Source: Varroa destructor (taxonomy: Eukaryota; Arthropoda; Arachnida; Mesostigmata; Varroidae). Taken from it: a DNA stretch of 64,000 bases. Positions 10,700 through 25,831 of the stretch are shown one piece after another (the stretch's first letter is position 1; every line of letters starts with the position of its first letter). Position numbers and translations under genes: made by a program. The DNA lies in the NCBI RefSeq assembly GCF_002443255.2, contig NW_019211455.1:12504320-12568319 (forward strand). Direction: 5' to 3'. A model generated the notes under the pieces. It made no database searches and was not told the origin of the DNA. It saw only the letters and a program-made list of their open reading frames with translations.

Positions 10700-13600
10700 T
10701 CATTGGTCAATGGTCGCATAACGGTGCCCCTATGCAACTAAATTTCCTTTGCTTGTTCCTGCCATTAACGCTTATCCCGCATTGCTTCGCTTTACCGTCT
10801 TGCCAAAATTCTCCATGAGCGAAGCTCAATTCTGCTCTGCCGGCTGCGTTATGTCAGTGTATCATCATATGAATGACACTGTGCCCGCGGTGCAACGGGT
10901 GTACAGATTGTCTCTCTTAGGTTTATCTTTGTTGTCTGTTGTTATCATGTCCAGTTATGAATGCTGGTGGATAATTTGACATATTGGAAACAGTCCTCCC
11001 TCAACACTCTGCGCGTTGCGCTTAACATAGAAGCGAAATAAATCATTGAGCAGTCTTCTATGATTCCTGCAAAGGTATTTCCTAGTTTGTTGACGTCCGC
11101 AAACACCGATTTGTCATTCTTTAATTAATAATTTCGTCAAATGAAATAAAGTTACCTCCGATTAGGACGCCACTCGATAACATAGTGTAAGTTTAGAGTG
11201 TCATTAAAAACCAATAGGCGACACACATCATTGAACACATACAAACAAAAAAAAATGCAATCTAGTAGGAGACGTAGCAAACTTCAACGTCTTCTAATAT
11301 ACTACGTAATCGCACATTCTATACACCGTTAGTAATGTGTACCTTAAAAAAAAGTAAGTAATTTTATAATACATAATAATTTGCATGTTTAATTAGGCTC
11401 TCCTTCAGGTGTACTCCTTTCGAGCTTGCTAAAGAGCTAAGTGCTAGCCCAACTGTCCTTTGAACTTGCAGTTGGGATCTCACTCTTTTCGACTGAGAAT
11501 ACGCACATATTGGACACGGAAACATAATTCAAAGCTTCCAGTACAAACCACTGATGCTACATACCGCATACAAGGATCTTCGTTTTTGGTTCGGAACCAT
11601 TTGGTGCTGGGCCTTATAGAAGTGAATGTCGTATGGCGGTTTTCATCGTGCTCGGCACCTTTCGCCTATATTCTAAGTACATAGATTTGAAAATTTCCTT
11701 TCCAGAGCATAGAGCCTTTTCAACTTCCACGCAATGAGCTTTCTGCTGAACGTACGTACTCCTACACACTCGCGCAAACATATATCGTCTGCAGACATTA
11801 CTCAGCGAAGATTGCGCTCGAGTAAGATTCGATTACCCATTTATTTTTCTTCTCGATGCAATCGATACCTGTCGTAATTTACGTATGGGCCTTGGACGTA
11901 GGCTGAAAACCTTCTCTAAAATATGCCGTCCATGTCTCAGTGAGCACGTCTACAAGCAGACATTATATAACAGTTATTAGAAAAGATATAGAAATTATAT
12001 ATATAGAAATTATAGGAAATATTTTAATCTTCCTCTATTTCTTTTTTTTTGTTATTTTAACTATAATAGAATCGATCAGTATTGCCACAAGTTTCGTGCG
12101 GATACATACAGTTATGTACAATGCAACCTATATAATCGTAACTAAATCAAAGCTGATTTGGAATCTCGTGCTCAGATGATTTCGTCTCACCGTAAGGTCA
12201 ACCGTAAAGGGTGCCAGCATTTTAATGGTCCACTAAAGGGACGCTAATCGCAGTGTTTATTCTAGTGTTCAATGTCTGACTTGGTAGAATAGTACGAAAT
12301 TCAGATACGTATTAGTACGTGTTTGAATACGTCTTTTAATATATTAATTGTATCGTGTTCTATTATAGGGCGAAGTCACTTTTTTTTAGTAAATAATCTA
12401 CTTTAGGCTATACTTCTAAATAAATCATGTCGTTTCCATATAAAACTATTTTATTCTGGGTTTAGATTATTCTGCCAGATGTTTCATGGTGTTCGTTGTC
12501 AAGAGCAGCTTCTGAAGCTACCGGCTATCGGTTCCTTCAGCTTTATTACAATATTCCTTAAAGCATCATTTTGATAATACGGCTATTTCTCGAAACAGCC
12601 GTATGCTGACCAACGAGACGGTCGAGTCTACTCTCAATATACAACGTATTTCGTCTAAAACTGAAATTTCTCTTATGAATAGATTGTAAATAGACAGATA
12701 TATAACGTATTTCGTCTAAAACTGAAATTTCTCTTATGAATAGATTGTAAATAGACAGATATATAACGAGATTTTTTGCGTGTGCTCTAAATGGAAATCC
12801 TGACGGTCGTGTTTATATAAACTACCACTCGATTTCAGATCTAAACTACCATTTTAGCCAACAAATAAGGTCTTCAAATCAAACGATACTAGTATCTATA
12901 AACCCGTTAAAGTATCACTCAAATCTGCTACGCGCGAAAATGCCAAGAACGCAAGAGGCTAGTCGTTAAAGCTTACCTAATAAGAAATTGACTCTTTATT
13001 TATTTTTCACAAATTAAAAACCTAGGTCTATTAAGAAGGGTTGTTTTTGCCGTGATTCGTTTGTTGTTTTCTTCGAAAGAGATCTGCTATTCTTTTTTTC
13101 GTGTAGCAGGCAAAGCAGGCTGCTAAACTGTATTCAGACGGAACACCCTTCATATGGAGAGAGTGCTCCAAAATACTGTTTAATAAGTTATCCTTTTCTC
13201 ATTGTTTTCTTTCTAGACCATTATTAGTTAGAAATAATAGCTGGACACAGATTAACTTTTGAGCAAAGAAAATTTATTTTAAAATGTAGGTATAAAGAAA
13301 GAAATAAAGTAGCCAATAAACGGGAAACAATCAGCTCCTGATATTGGTGTTAACACATCGGGTTTTGAATTGTTATAAATGTAGGAGTAAAAATAAAAAA
13401 AAAACACTGGTCTGTGCTAGTAATGAAGATAATTCGTAGTCATAGATGATAATTTTTTAATACTGCTTGGAAAAAACACGAACATGCCTACATCTATTCG
13501 GAAAGATGGATTGCCAATCAGTCAAATTTCATTTATCTACTTTTGCTGGCAGCAGGCAAATACTTCATGTATACAAGTCAACAACATACTTCAATATCAG

Positions 13601-16600
13601 GGTGAGTATATGGAATAATTTAAAACACTGCATCGTACGGGCTGTACGAGTTTGGTTAAATTTATAAACGTAATTCGAAGAACTTCTGAGAAGTTCTTGG
13701 AATGTTTTAGAGATAGATTTAGAGGGCGACAAGCGGCATGATATCTATAACAATTTGCTTGGCACAAAAGTATTGTCAGGTTTGTAAAGACCCAGTTTCT
13801 TGCAGAGTCTTCAAAGCGGCGCCAGTTCATCCCGTTGCTAACCTTGAATATTTTTATTTATTATCGCCTTACTGGTTATGCAACAAATCGAAGGTTGATT
13901 TAATTAGGAATACACTATTTTACGAAATATAGCATTCATTGACGAACAAGCTTTATGTTGGAGTAAATGCAAGATTGCGATAGCACCTAAGCAAGGTAAG
14001 TTACGTATACTAAGTATGGATACGAACACTTGACGTTTCACAAAAAGTTGCGCGATAGAAATTGGATTGGAGTCGCACAGGGGTCGGAAAGGCTAAAATT
14101 CATTGGATGCACAATTTACGTCAACCAAGGTGTCCTCAGTGTCGGTGTTAACTCTTCTTTCATTATTTGACCTACAATTTAGGTTTTGAGTGATGAACTG
14201 GGTCACTAATAAACCAGGTGGGTTTAAGTTAATAGCAATTTTCCATGTAAGATTCAAGTAAAGCCGGGTACACGTACCACCCCGATCAGCGAACTTAATA
14301 CACAACTTCAACTTTTTTTTTATCGCTTTTGTGGAACTGTCACGTGCCAAAACGGCCAGTTCTCCAGAAACTTCGTTTCAAAGAATGCTAGTAGCGTTAC
14401 GTTTTTTGTTTTTGCTATTCAGTTTTACGTTGTACATATGTGATAGTCATTGAGAAATATAAACCTTAGGCCTCCATGACGTGTTTAACCTCTTGTGCTA
14501 AACCTACATCGAGGTTATTACTATCAGCTGCCTTAAAAACTGCTAGCCAATCAAGTTAGCTAGAAGTTAGCTAGTGAAATTGACTTATATTCAATTACAT
14601 CCAGCATCGAAACGACTAGAATCACCAATGTCTCTCTATACAAATAGATGGGTGGGAATAGCGTGTCAGACATGCGATCTATAATATTTCGTTATACCGT
14701 GACTGAAAGTGTATTTTTTAGCTAAAATTTGTACAAGCAACCTTGCGCATGGGGTTCTCCTGGACATTTTCACACGAACGTCACCAAATATACGGCAAAT
14801 CGTCACAGGATCTTGAAAGAAACGAGGATCCGTATGTGGTCGGTTTCATCCTCTGCAGAGCGATTTTCTCATAGATAATCATGTGAACTTTTATTGAAAA
14901 TGTTATAATCGTTCCATCCACTTTGTCCTGACATATACGTTGTTGCTACTGCATGAAGTACGCGTTACACGATCATATTTTTTACCACATTAAAATTTGC
15001 AATACTTTTAGAGCATGTATACAGTGCACTAGTATCAATACGTGGGTCGACCTGCTAAATCTTTACGTTAGCGACTCATCACGGACACAGTCAGAAGTAC
15101 TATACAGCTCCGTATACGCCTGTGATTTCACCTCGCATTGGCTATCCATCTCTAATTCTTCGTGGGAATGTTTATGTACATCAGCTTCAATTTAACCCGA
15201 ATCCACTTTGATATACCCGAAGGGAGTTTCTTAATGTGCACGTACCTGGCAAACGGAGAGATGTAGCTTGTAAAACCCGCATGTGTTACACACGGATGTA
15301 TTGATGGAGTGTTTCCGCACAGCCGCATCGCTCAGCTACTGAAAATAGGGCAAATGTGGTGCATATCGAATGAATTAAATCCATTGAAAAGTGGCGTTTA
15401 ATTAATTAGATCAGCCAGTAATTGTTATATTCATGGCGGCTGTCTAACACAGTTGTGAATTACGTATTATTTAACTTGAGTTTTTGTTAACGTCGAAGTG
15501 GAGATATTCGTTTGCTGCGAGATTAATTAACAATATAGTCATGCCTAGGCCGACACGAGGTATGCCTACTATCCTTAGAATAGGATTTTTTTCCACATTA
15601 GCTTAATTTCGCTTTAAACGAGTGCCTAAAATCGCATTCACAATACCTATATCCTGATTATTGAAGTTTATCAGGCGCTTGATAGGCGGCCAGCTTACGA
15701 AAGTATGTTGAACACTGCTGCCGTTTACAAAAGGCTACTTCAGCGAGTTCCGAACATCTCTTGCAACACGAGGCATGTAGACTCGATAGTGATTAACTCA
15801 GTTAGGCTGAAACATGGACGACCACTGTGAGGTGTCGGCCGAACGATACCGGCGACGAATAAACATGGAAGTGATATTAGATCAACTAACGTGTACGTGC
15901 CTAATAGCACCAACTGAAGACCCCTAGAATTGCGGTGTCGTGAACGGCCACGAGTAGGGGGCTAGCCCGCTATTTTGTGGTTTGCCGCATCGAAAACTGG
16001 GTTTCGAAGCGCCTTCACGGACCCTCCTGGGTGGAGGTTCATCATTTGCTGTTCGATAGGTGACCCACAGCCAGTCGAAACTTCATAGGAACGTAGACCT
16101 TAGCAGATCGTTCTTCTCCGAATACATTATTCGGTTAAGGATGCATGAACCACAGACAAAGCTACATCTAGCTTAGAACGTCTTATACTTGCACCATACA
16201 ACATAACCAGCTATTATGGACACGAGGTTGTCGACTGTGGTTTTTCTATCGTGTCGTCGCCGCCTTACCGAGACGGCCGAGCCTAGGACGAACGAGTGAA
16301 ATGGGAGTGACTGTGAACGGTACAAGCCGAGGAAATTTCTATATATCAGAAATGTATATGGTAGAATGCCGTTGGGTGATAATCGACGTAACGTCTGGTA
16401 GGAACGAAGATCGAACGCTAAAGATAGATACGACATTGTTATTTATTAGCACAGAAGTCTACATAAACACGTATCGTAGTTCGTTGAGTTACGCTAACAG
16501 ATATTCTAGACGTTGTAATGGACGAAATTGACTTGTTTTCCAGAAGATAATTTTGATTATTATTATTGTCATTGTTTTGCCTGATACATAGCACACACAG

Positions 16601-19600
16601 TATATGGTTTGCCACTAAAGATCTTTAATATTTTTGTTATTATATCACCGTACATTTGAAAGAAGTATCAAATGTATATTTCTTCATGAGAATGGTCTAA
16701 GTAAATTCCTTTTTTTTTTTTGTTTTTTTGTTTAAACATCTTGATTAGTACTACGGATTCCTATTTGTATTAGTGTACCATTAATTTATTACGATAGAAA
16801 ATAGTTATTTATTGTCAAATTGGCGTATTTATCTGTACAATTCTATATATATATATAATGACATATACCTTTCATGTAATTCTCACAAAATATTCTATAG
16901 TATTTACTTTCAGGTGAAAAAAAAACAGTTACATTTTCTCTTTGAATACGTAACACTATTTTTGATTTTGTTTATTACTATTTAGGCACTTATATATAAA
17001 AACTCTAATAATAGCACCTTTTGTTTTCAATAAAAATTAAGTTAGTTCTTACCTAACACGTTCCGAACTGCCGCCTCCGTTAATGTAAACGCTATATTTT
17101 TCAACGTTACAAAAACTAACACTGCTATGACTTCTCTTCATATCATGACACTTATCTCAGATGGTCGTGAATCTGACCTCTGTAATTTGTCGCACTGCTG
17201 CAATGAGCCTCCTATTTAAAATCGCTTCCTTATAGGAAACAGTGAAAAAACAACGAAAGATAACTAACAATTAACAACGAGTAAAAACGACAGCTAACAA
17301 AATAACAACAGAGCTTGACAACCCTTCACTATCACGATTGGGAGGAAAAATGAGTACACGTACCGAAAAACGTCTTCACAATCTTTGAGGAGAGTAACAT
17401 TTTGGGCGTAATGCTGATATGAACTTCACAGCTAGAATAACTTAGCAACGTTTTATCAAAATGATGTTCAAAGTGAGTCCTACGACATCGACTTCGCTAG
17501 TGATGTTCATGCTTCGACATCAGCCGATATCAGCGCTCAGTCGCTCAACAGAGCGTCATATATGCATCAGACACTACCGATATCATTACGTTATGCACAT
17601 TCACAACGAATGGATCATATCTTGCTGATTGATAGACGGCCGTAACAATGTATTAACGCAAAACATCCTACGTAATTTAGTTTCTGACGGAGACGGCTGC
17701 AAGTTGAACGGTATATCGTTCACAATACTGATGACGATGGAAAATTTCTAAGAACTGTTTTTACAAACCGTGGGAACTAGACAGAAAGGACAAGTTAACA
17801 TACACTAGGTAATAAGTAGCTGCAACATGTAATGCTCACCAAAAGTCACGAAAGACGATCTTTTCTAGGCAAGCTTGATCTTTTAAAGACGCGTAAGCTT
17901 CTGGAGAGCGACAACCTCGTTCCACTGAAATACGGCGTTAGATTTTTTCACTGCCTGGTTAAATAAGGGTCAATTTTGCCAAACGGTGTATACAAGGAAC
18001 TTGTACGGTATTTATAGCTTAGCGTTGCTAATGTGAAACGCTTAAAGCAGTTGGAGGAATATGCCTAAAGTAGAAGATATGAATTCATAAAATCAAAAGA
18101 GGCCTATTTTTCCAATGAAGAAGATTTCGAAATCACCGAAATTAAATGTTGACAATAATTCGCTAACTATACTCGTACTATATATATTCGTACTAAGAGT
18201 AATATAATCCACAAAGAGTTTTCTAGACAAGGCGCGTGCCTTACCACGACAGGGTTGCATAACGCACTAACGTGTGATCACAGTTTGTGTTTGTAAACAG
18301 TTTGTGTGAATTGCAAGCTAAATGGTTCCAGTAGACCTTCTGGAGATCCCGTATCCACGTCAACATTGTGCGGCTCTGGAACTAGGACCTATTTATCATC
18401 AAATCTGGTCGAGTCACCCAATCAATGCCAAACGGGACCAGAAATTTCGAATGTGCCCAGGGAACCTTTTCCTCAAGATAATCGCTTGTTAAAAACAATC
18501 CTTTTCGATTCTAGGCCGAGGATGCTACACTTAGTGGCTGAGGGTTTTGAGTATGTTACGTAATGTAAGAGCGACCCTTGAGAGTCTAGGACAGATAGCT
18601 CAGCAGAGAAAATGATTAGGCAACACAGCAGGGGCCTATGCGTAAGCGTCACGGACGAGGACCACAGAGTTGAGCGGACTCATTTTAGATTTATGTGACA
18701 TCACCATCGATTGTATTGTTTGCCCTATATAAATAATTAAAAAAAAAGACATTATCTAATGCCAGTACTGTAAATTAGTTTATAGCACGGGGTGTTTTGC
18801 TTTACGGCAATCACTACTATTGCTTGTAAGCGACTTTCGACTATACCGTTGCCAGAAATATGTGGAATTATATTTACATGTTGTTAATATTTATAATGTA
18901 TACATATTGCAGTAGTATGCGCAACATATGCTATCAAGTATCGCGGCAAGATATTCAATGCAAGCCCGACGTCTGGCCTGAATTTTGCCTAAAATTTATT
19001 AGACTAATCGTGTAAGAAAAATAAACCTGCGTACTTGCCAACAATTTGTTTGGTGTCTTTCTGAAAATCGCACTTTCTTCTTCAAGACAATCTACATCTA
19101 CTTCTACAGTTCGATCGTCGTCTCTATTCGTGTGTCCTAGGAAATAGTCTCGTACATGCGCCGGGCATAAAATTATGGAACGGTTAGTATCTACGTTATT
19201 TGTTCCGTTTCTAATCATAACTGTATCATCTCAGACAGCTAATTTATTGAATATATACTGAATGTACGGTTGGTTATCACGCGGCTAGTCTTTCATGATA
19301 TATAGAATGGTCAGACTGGTACACGACCCTTCTTAGCTTCGATTATATTTATCGTCTCGTTTTTTATTAACCCTAAGTCGCTTGCGCTATTAGGCTGATG
19401 TATTTAGAGAAAAAGCATTTAAGGCTCGCATAGCTATTTCAAATAATACGGACAGTACTATTGGAAACAGCAGCTATTACCCCGTTTGTTTGAGCTAACT
19501 ATTACCTAATATTGTCTTGTAGAAGGTTTCTTATTTTCGAAATATTTCGAAGCTACACCACGTTACAAGCCGGTATTCTGTACTACATCCTGGCAACGTT

Positions 19601-22300
19601 TCATTTTGCCTTGGCGCCGTTCAAGTAACGCTAATATTTTTCTTCTTTAACAACATGATTATTCTTCATGTTATCCAATATGGTGGCTAACAGAGAACAG
19701 AAATTACTGCTTCAAGGCCCGCTAATATTTCATAACCACACAATATAGGATATGTATTGTTTGCAATGCTATGGCCCTACGCGTTTCACTTAAATGTTGA
19801 TCTATTAATGTTTATACTGAGAAAGCCCATTGGTCATTTTCGGGCCCGTTCTAACCGATTTGTATGCTCCGATAGATCGACAAACAGTCAATTGTCAGAT
19901 AGGAAAAACTGTTGTTTGAAAGCTATTATTACCTCTTGTGTTACGCCAGCGACTGCCAGAGAGAACCAAGTACCCATAGCGAAGTCCTTCATCTGCTTCT
20001 TTGCAATTTTTTCAACAATGAAGACTATATCAGTTATGAAACTAACGAAGAGGGATGATCTGAACAGCTGCTTTCCCCCCGTCGAACATCCATTTCAATC
20101 TATCTTTCTGAAACTATTGCATTGAGACATATTATTTTCTTCTTTGTATTCTTATTACTTTCTGTTCAAGTTGCTTGGTCGATGCTAGTTCAGGTGTTCT
20201 GGTGTCGTTCCCTGTCAATTTTGCAGAACTGAACACAGGGTAACCTTTGCAGCATTTGCTTAATGCTATATTTGAAAGTAAAATGTAGCTTCGAATGTTG
20301 ATTTAAAAATGGAATAGTGCAGTTCCATACGATACCCAATAAAATTTGTCAGATGCTGCACTGTTCGTACGTTTAGTATCCATTGACAACAGTCACTATT
20401 TTAGAAATAAACGTTTGCTGATTGTAGCGTCGGGAAGATAGCAACGGTAGTTCCTACCGTACGCCCCCTTACGGCGAGTCGCAGAACGAGCTCATCGGAC
20501 CGTAGAAATGACTAACGCCTTTCTATGGAAACCTTATATTACGAGCATTGTTATCTAGAGTCAGCACGAGTACTTTCGAGGGCTTGAAAACCTACAGTTT
20601 TCATTACGTTTTTTTTTTGTTTTTTTTTTTTTCAGTAAAGCAGTACTTTTAAGTAAAAGCCCGCTTTTTAGGTGAAGACGTCTAGCTTAATACAGAGACA
20701 TTGGAATGATGCATCCTTATGACATGTCCTTAGGACACATCTAGTTTTTCTAAGCAAGTAGTTAATGAATAGGGTAGTATTTTTTTTTCCTAAAAAATAT
20801 ATCTCCATAAATAACCTTGAAAATTTCTCGGACGAACTTTTATTGAAAAGGGCCCATCTGTGTAGATCGACATAGCTGAGGAAGATGCTATTTTCGTAAG
20901 ATAATATTGATCGAACTAGCTGATTCAGCTGGACACTTTAGACATGCAGGATTGATTGACTAGACCCTAACTAATTTTTATAAGGCTTAGGTGATTACAC
21001 AACTACCCAGATATTGTCGCGGCAGAAATGCAAATATAGTCAAATTTTAATGACTTGGTCTCAGCGAACAGATTAAAATTAAATGGATTATTCCTTTCCA
21101 GGAAAATTTTTTTCTTTTGGCTAGTACGCCAATGAAGTATCTATTGCCTGGTGCCCTTAAACACAAATGTAGCTTCTCAGTGGCCAGCATATTTCTAGGC
21201 TACAATTGTCAATTTTGCGGATTAATGTCTTCGAAAAAGCAATATACAGACGCTGATATCCACGATATCTCGGCTATAATTTGGTAATTGAATATCATAG
21301 GATTCTGTATATATTGAAATAGAGACACGTTCAGATTTAACATATGTAAATACATATGGTCGAAGAGATTGACTAAGTACTTTTCCGGTAAGCTTAGTTT
21401 CGTTACATCGAACATACTATTATAATTCACGCCACCTAATGGTCGTGTGCGAGTACACGTCTTATCAACGTATGTAAACTTATACACGTTCCAAAAAAGT
21501 ACACGTACATGCAAATGTGGTACACAAATGGCTCCTATTGATTGATTGACTGGACAGCTAAAGAGATGCGACACAATTCGTGGTCGCGGCGTTAAAGGAG
21601 ATAGTCGTTCTATATTTTCAAACCTGCGTAGAAATTAAGTAAAGATGATTCAGAGGATCGATAGCGATTTTTTAATCTTTAGCTTAAAATTATAGTTAAA
21701 TAACATGATAAAAATCGGTAGCGCTCGGTCTAATTTCCAATTTATGCGAAAAATATATGCTAATTCATTGGGTGTAGAAGGTTTGCGGTACGGCTTTAAT
21801 GCCTACAATTTTGCCCACTTTTTTTTTGTAATTTTGCGGTTTTAAAAGCTTTTTGTTGCTTGGCTCACGACCCCTGTAACGCACATTTCGCTCAGGCAAA
21901 CTGCCTGATTCAGCAGTCCTCAGGACTGAATGCTTTGTGCACCTAATCTCGAAACAAGTTAGCTGGATTATAGACACTTTGCACGATGCAAGCGTCATCT
22001 ATGTAAGCAAGACTAGTAGAATTAGGCTTAATATTTTAAATTTTATAAAAGATTTCTCTATACGGATGATGTAATGTAAATTATTATCTTTGTGAAAAGT
22101 TCAGCGTACCTCTGCGTGGAGTCGTTCGCTATAGGGGTTAAGTTCTTGTCCAGTAGGCATATGCACTTCCGTAGAAGTTCTGCTTTAAATTAGCAGTTGT
22201 TAGTAGCTGCTTAGAAAGAAGTAAACATGCGGTCACATGCCAGCACCTGTCTATCTAATGATGCACACAAATGCTTTGCATTTATTCGGGATTCAATTAA
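10700..22300. other. No recognisable gene
   Basis: The beginning may include decayed gypsy gag or leader sequence. Otherwise there is only the 61-bp tandem duplication, small hairpins (for example at ~12578-12605) and poly-T tracts. Frames of ~120 codons at 19757 (+) and 21209 (-) lack motifs. Confidence 0.5.
12643..12764. repeat. Tandem duplication, two identical 61-bp copies
   Basis: Copies 12643-12703 and 12704-12764 are identical, starting AACGTATTTCGTCTAAAACT and ending AGACAGATATAT. A third copy begins with AACG and then diverges. No ORF is associated. Confidence 0.95.
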
Positions 22301-22328
22301 CTGAATTAAGGAATTCTGTGGCTTTCAG

Positions 22329-23347
22329 CGGCAATCCTCTTCTCGAGAGTTGGTCGACAGCAAAAAGCGGGGCCAGACACTGACTGCAACAACCTGGAAG
22401 AGAAGCCATCGTAAACTGATAATGATAAAGCCCGTCTGTGCGTTAACACAGGTAAAAGTCAGTACAAGCAAGTAAATCAAACTAGTTCAGTGTAGTGATA
22501 TGCTACGGGTGAAGTCCTGTGCTGCGATACATATTGATTACTGTGTTTTTTATATTAAAATAAAGAGTTTGTATGACTCACGATATCCAGCCATCATAGG
22601 AAGTTCATATGTCATTACCTTTCAGCGGCTGCGAAGGCGCTACAACCAGTCATTCGCTTCCTAGAATTCCGTTACTCTAGAAAATTCGACATTGAAGTTA
22701 CACACCCATACGGTTTCAGTTTATATAGGTGCGATACATGGACGCCTCTGTTGTCAGCAGAGGGACGTCACGTGCTGTAACAAGATGCTACAGAATGACC
22801 CTTTCCTGTAGATGAGAGTCGGTGTAGCGATGTACGGAGCGCAAATTCAGGACGTATGGCCCTTCCAGAGAAGGGGCAAGAAAAGAATTTCCCCCAAAAC
22901 GTTTTCCGGGCTCGCTTTTGGCTGTATCAACTGCATCATTTAGAGGCGGAGCAAAATCGGCTACCTGTGAGAGGCTTCGTTTTATAATTAGATCATAAAT
23001 TAGGCGCTAGTTAAACATGTTAATTTTTTGGTCTTTTCGCTAGTTGATCTTCAGTGAAATTTATACTTGGTCTTACTTTTCTTATCACTCAGGTAGGCAA
23101 TCGGAACTGGCTAAAGTATTCATCGCAGTTGTGATCCAGTACCAGCTAAATCATCCTTGTGTGTGTTTACGACAGCGAGGACAAAAGGCGAGGCTTATCT
23201 GGCTATATCTCTGGCCACGACTTGGAATACTGTTTCCTGGATATCGCTTGCCTTAAACATACAAGGGCTCCGCGGAGTAGCACTGAGCCTAGGTTTCGGT
23301 TAGAAATTAATAAATATTTTTCAGAAGCGTTTATTTTCAACTTACAA
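22329..23347 (+). CDS. Candidate plus-strand exon cluster, unidentified gene
   Basis: Three open segments with splice-like borders. (1) 22329-22451: acceptor GGCTTTCAG and donor CAG|GTAAAA, 41 codons containing RELVDSKKRGQTLTATTWK. (2) From 22626: acceptor TACCTTTCAG, with one frame reading AAKALQPVIRFLEFRYSRKF and HPYGFSLYRC to a stop at 22780. (3) From 23176: acceptor TTTACGACAG to a possible donor at 23348, reading EDKRRGLSGYISGHDLEYCF and APRSSTEPRFRLEINKYF. The best frames of segments 1 and 2 are out of phase with each other, so either an exon is missing or some calls are wrong. No family recognised. Confidence 0.2.
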
Positions 23348-25609
23348 GTAAAGAAAATGTTTCTAAATGTGTGTATTTTTATAAGTCGGGCAGTTTGTCA
23401 CTCCTAGAATTCTACATTTCTATATTTATCTAAATCTCAACTGTATGATAACATGTGACACGGAAAGCTAAGAAATATGTTTTCAAAAGAAAATCTTTGT
23501 TAAATCCAGATTAAAAAAAAAACAGGCCAATGAACGGAAATCAGCTGCGAAGGATGATAATTTACTACTTCCCTAGGATGTCGCTAGTGCCTGTACACGA
23601 TATTTCGTATACATATTTTATTACTTATTATAAATATTCTCTTGAATATTTTTCAAATGGAGGCATTAGTATTTTGCATATACATTACCCCGTAGGAAGA
23701 TTCTGTAAAACAAAATAGCTACCATAAGTGCATTGATGTCAATACAATGCTCTCGTCGCATCAGTAAAACCATTACTAATTGAAATATACGTGTGCGTGT
23801 AGGAAGCTGATTCTGCTTATCGGCTAACAGACTGCACTTCCTCGCCGGTGCGTCCACAATATTCATACTCTATTTTTACACAATGCTGTACACGTACTAA
23901 GGAAATAAAACGACTTCATTAGGGAATGAGGTCCCTATCACGAGGCCGTTTTATTTACTGGTATATATTATATATACGTATGCAAGAGTGAGACGTTGCG
24001 TTTGTTGACATAGTTTTTACGTTCTTTTATCATTCGGAGGCGGCATTGATCATGGTCAAGAAGCTTCAACGTATTATAATATTTCGAAAAACCCGCCACT
24101 GTCGTAAAAGACACGGCCACGTCGCCTCGGCTATTTGTTTCCTCATCGGGCTGTGAGGAGGAAGTTTACTTCGGGGAGCGGCGATATCACTTGCTGAATC
24201 GATACATCGGCCACTGTTAGTAGTTAGATTCACGAGCCACTGCACTGAGAACTTGCCAAGAACAGACACCATTCTCAACTGCGTTGTTGACATCTTCGGT
24301 AGACAAAATAGATGTATAGTTTAAGTTCCACGCCTGTAGGGACACGTGTCGAGGTCGCACAGAATTGACTAAATCATTTTAATCCGTCTCTGCCCCGCGT
24401 ATGGTACATATACGTATGATTAATTTCACTTCGGCTGACCAATTGTTGTAGTAACATATCAAACATAAGAACTAGTTTAGAATATATATCCACCATCGTT
24501 ATTAGTCGTTCCAGAACCACTATGGCATATATATATATATATAAGATTATATATTATTTAAAAAAAGAAAAACCCGAACATTGAGACCGAGCTCGACCAA
24601 AAAAGCGACAAAAATCGTCTAAATCTAAAAAAATCTGCTGGTCTCCCTGTAGCTATAGGACTTGGTAGCACAACCTTGCTTTACGAGTCTCTAAAGCGTT
24701 CGCTCTATGGGATTAAAGTGTCAATACTCATTTCAGAGCCCATACTCAAGTTAGACTTTTTCTATCTGAACCAAACGGTGACCACAATTTTCTAGCGCAA
24801 ACGAGAGCTTTCGATTTATATATAGTACGAGAACATGCAGCAGGAACTACTGCAGGAAAACGAGGACACCGTAAGCTGAAAAAATTTATTCGACCACCTA
24901 ATGTGTTTGATCAATCGGCGTCCGGCGTGGCATTATCTAGTGACGTTTTTTTTGTAGTAGAGAAAAGTTTAGGGTTTTTCTATAGCCGAAATCAGAAGAT
25001 TTTCACTCGGTCAATATGGGGTTATAGCAAAACGGTGTTATTTACTATCGCGCATTTGATGGTCAGGTTATTGATTGCGAACTGATCTTTTCTCCCAAGG
25101 TACCCGCATCGTCGTTGCCTCGCTCGTACTACTCCTATGTCTCGAGTTTTATATCCGGTATCGCCGTTAGGCCTTCCATCAAACGGCTGGCTTTTAGTCA
25201 TCGAACTACTCCGGTGGATTTCTGAAAAAAAACTAAGCTTTCTATAATAAAATAGTGCTTCTGGTAGAAAATTTGTACTATTATTCCCGATTACGAAAGC
25301 TGCGTTTCGTCCTGATTTTGAAAAGAGATTAGGAAATGGTTGGCTGGGCCATTTTATAGGCTAAACATAACTGCTGAGTATTGCAGTTCACAAAAAAGTC
25401 TTCATATTTCGCGTATTTGGCTAACTGGAATCATTTGTTATAGTTGAAATATACATCGCTGACCCTATATTTATTATTTACTACATTATTATTGCATTGG
25501 CTTTTTCTCATGTGTTTGCATTTGATCTCCTGAATTTGAATATTATACTACACTGCTAGTACACACCATCAATATACGGTACTCTATTACCTTGTACGTT
25601 GAACGTGTT

Positions 25610-25831
25610 TTGCTTAGCCCCGTCACGTTTCGTCGGCGATTGCCAACCACACACAGAAAGCCCAAAAGTGTTACATGAATCTTGCGTTTTCCGAACTACA
25701 ATTTCCATAGAAATCGTGTCTCCGATTAACCAATGCTTGACGAACCTATGATGGCATGTTCGGACTATATTTGACCTACTACTGTTGGATTTATTGTCGT
25801 CGTCATCTTTTTCGTGATCGAAACGAGCCAT
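25610..25831 (-). CDS. Candidate first coding exon, unidentified
   Basis: ATG at 25831 in a favourable context (GCAAACATGG) opens MARFDHEKDDDDNKS and continues without stops through SMEIVVRKTQDSC and TFGLSVCGWQSPTKRDG. A donor-like CAAG|GTAATA follows NTFNVQ. The EIVVRKT...FGLSVCG stretch is faintly reminiscent of a PDZ domain start, but no complete domain is visible. It may be chance. Confidence 0.15.

Noticed and set aside
13467..13604. Open segment with a consensus donor AGG|GTGAGT
   Set aside because: The donor is good, but the acceptor is ambiguous and none of the three frames gives a recognisable peptide.
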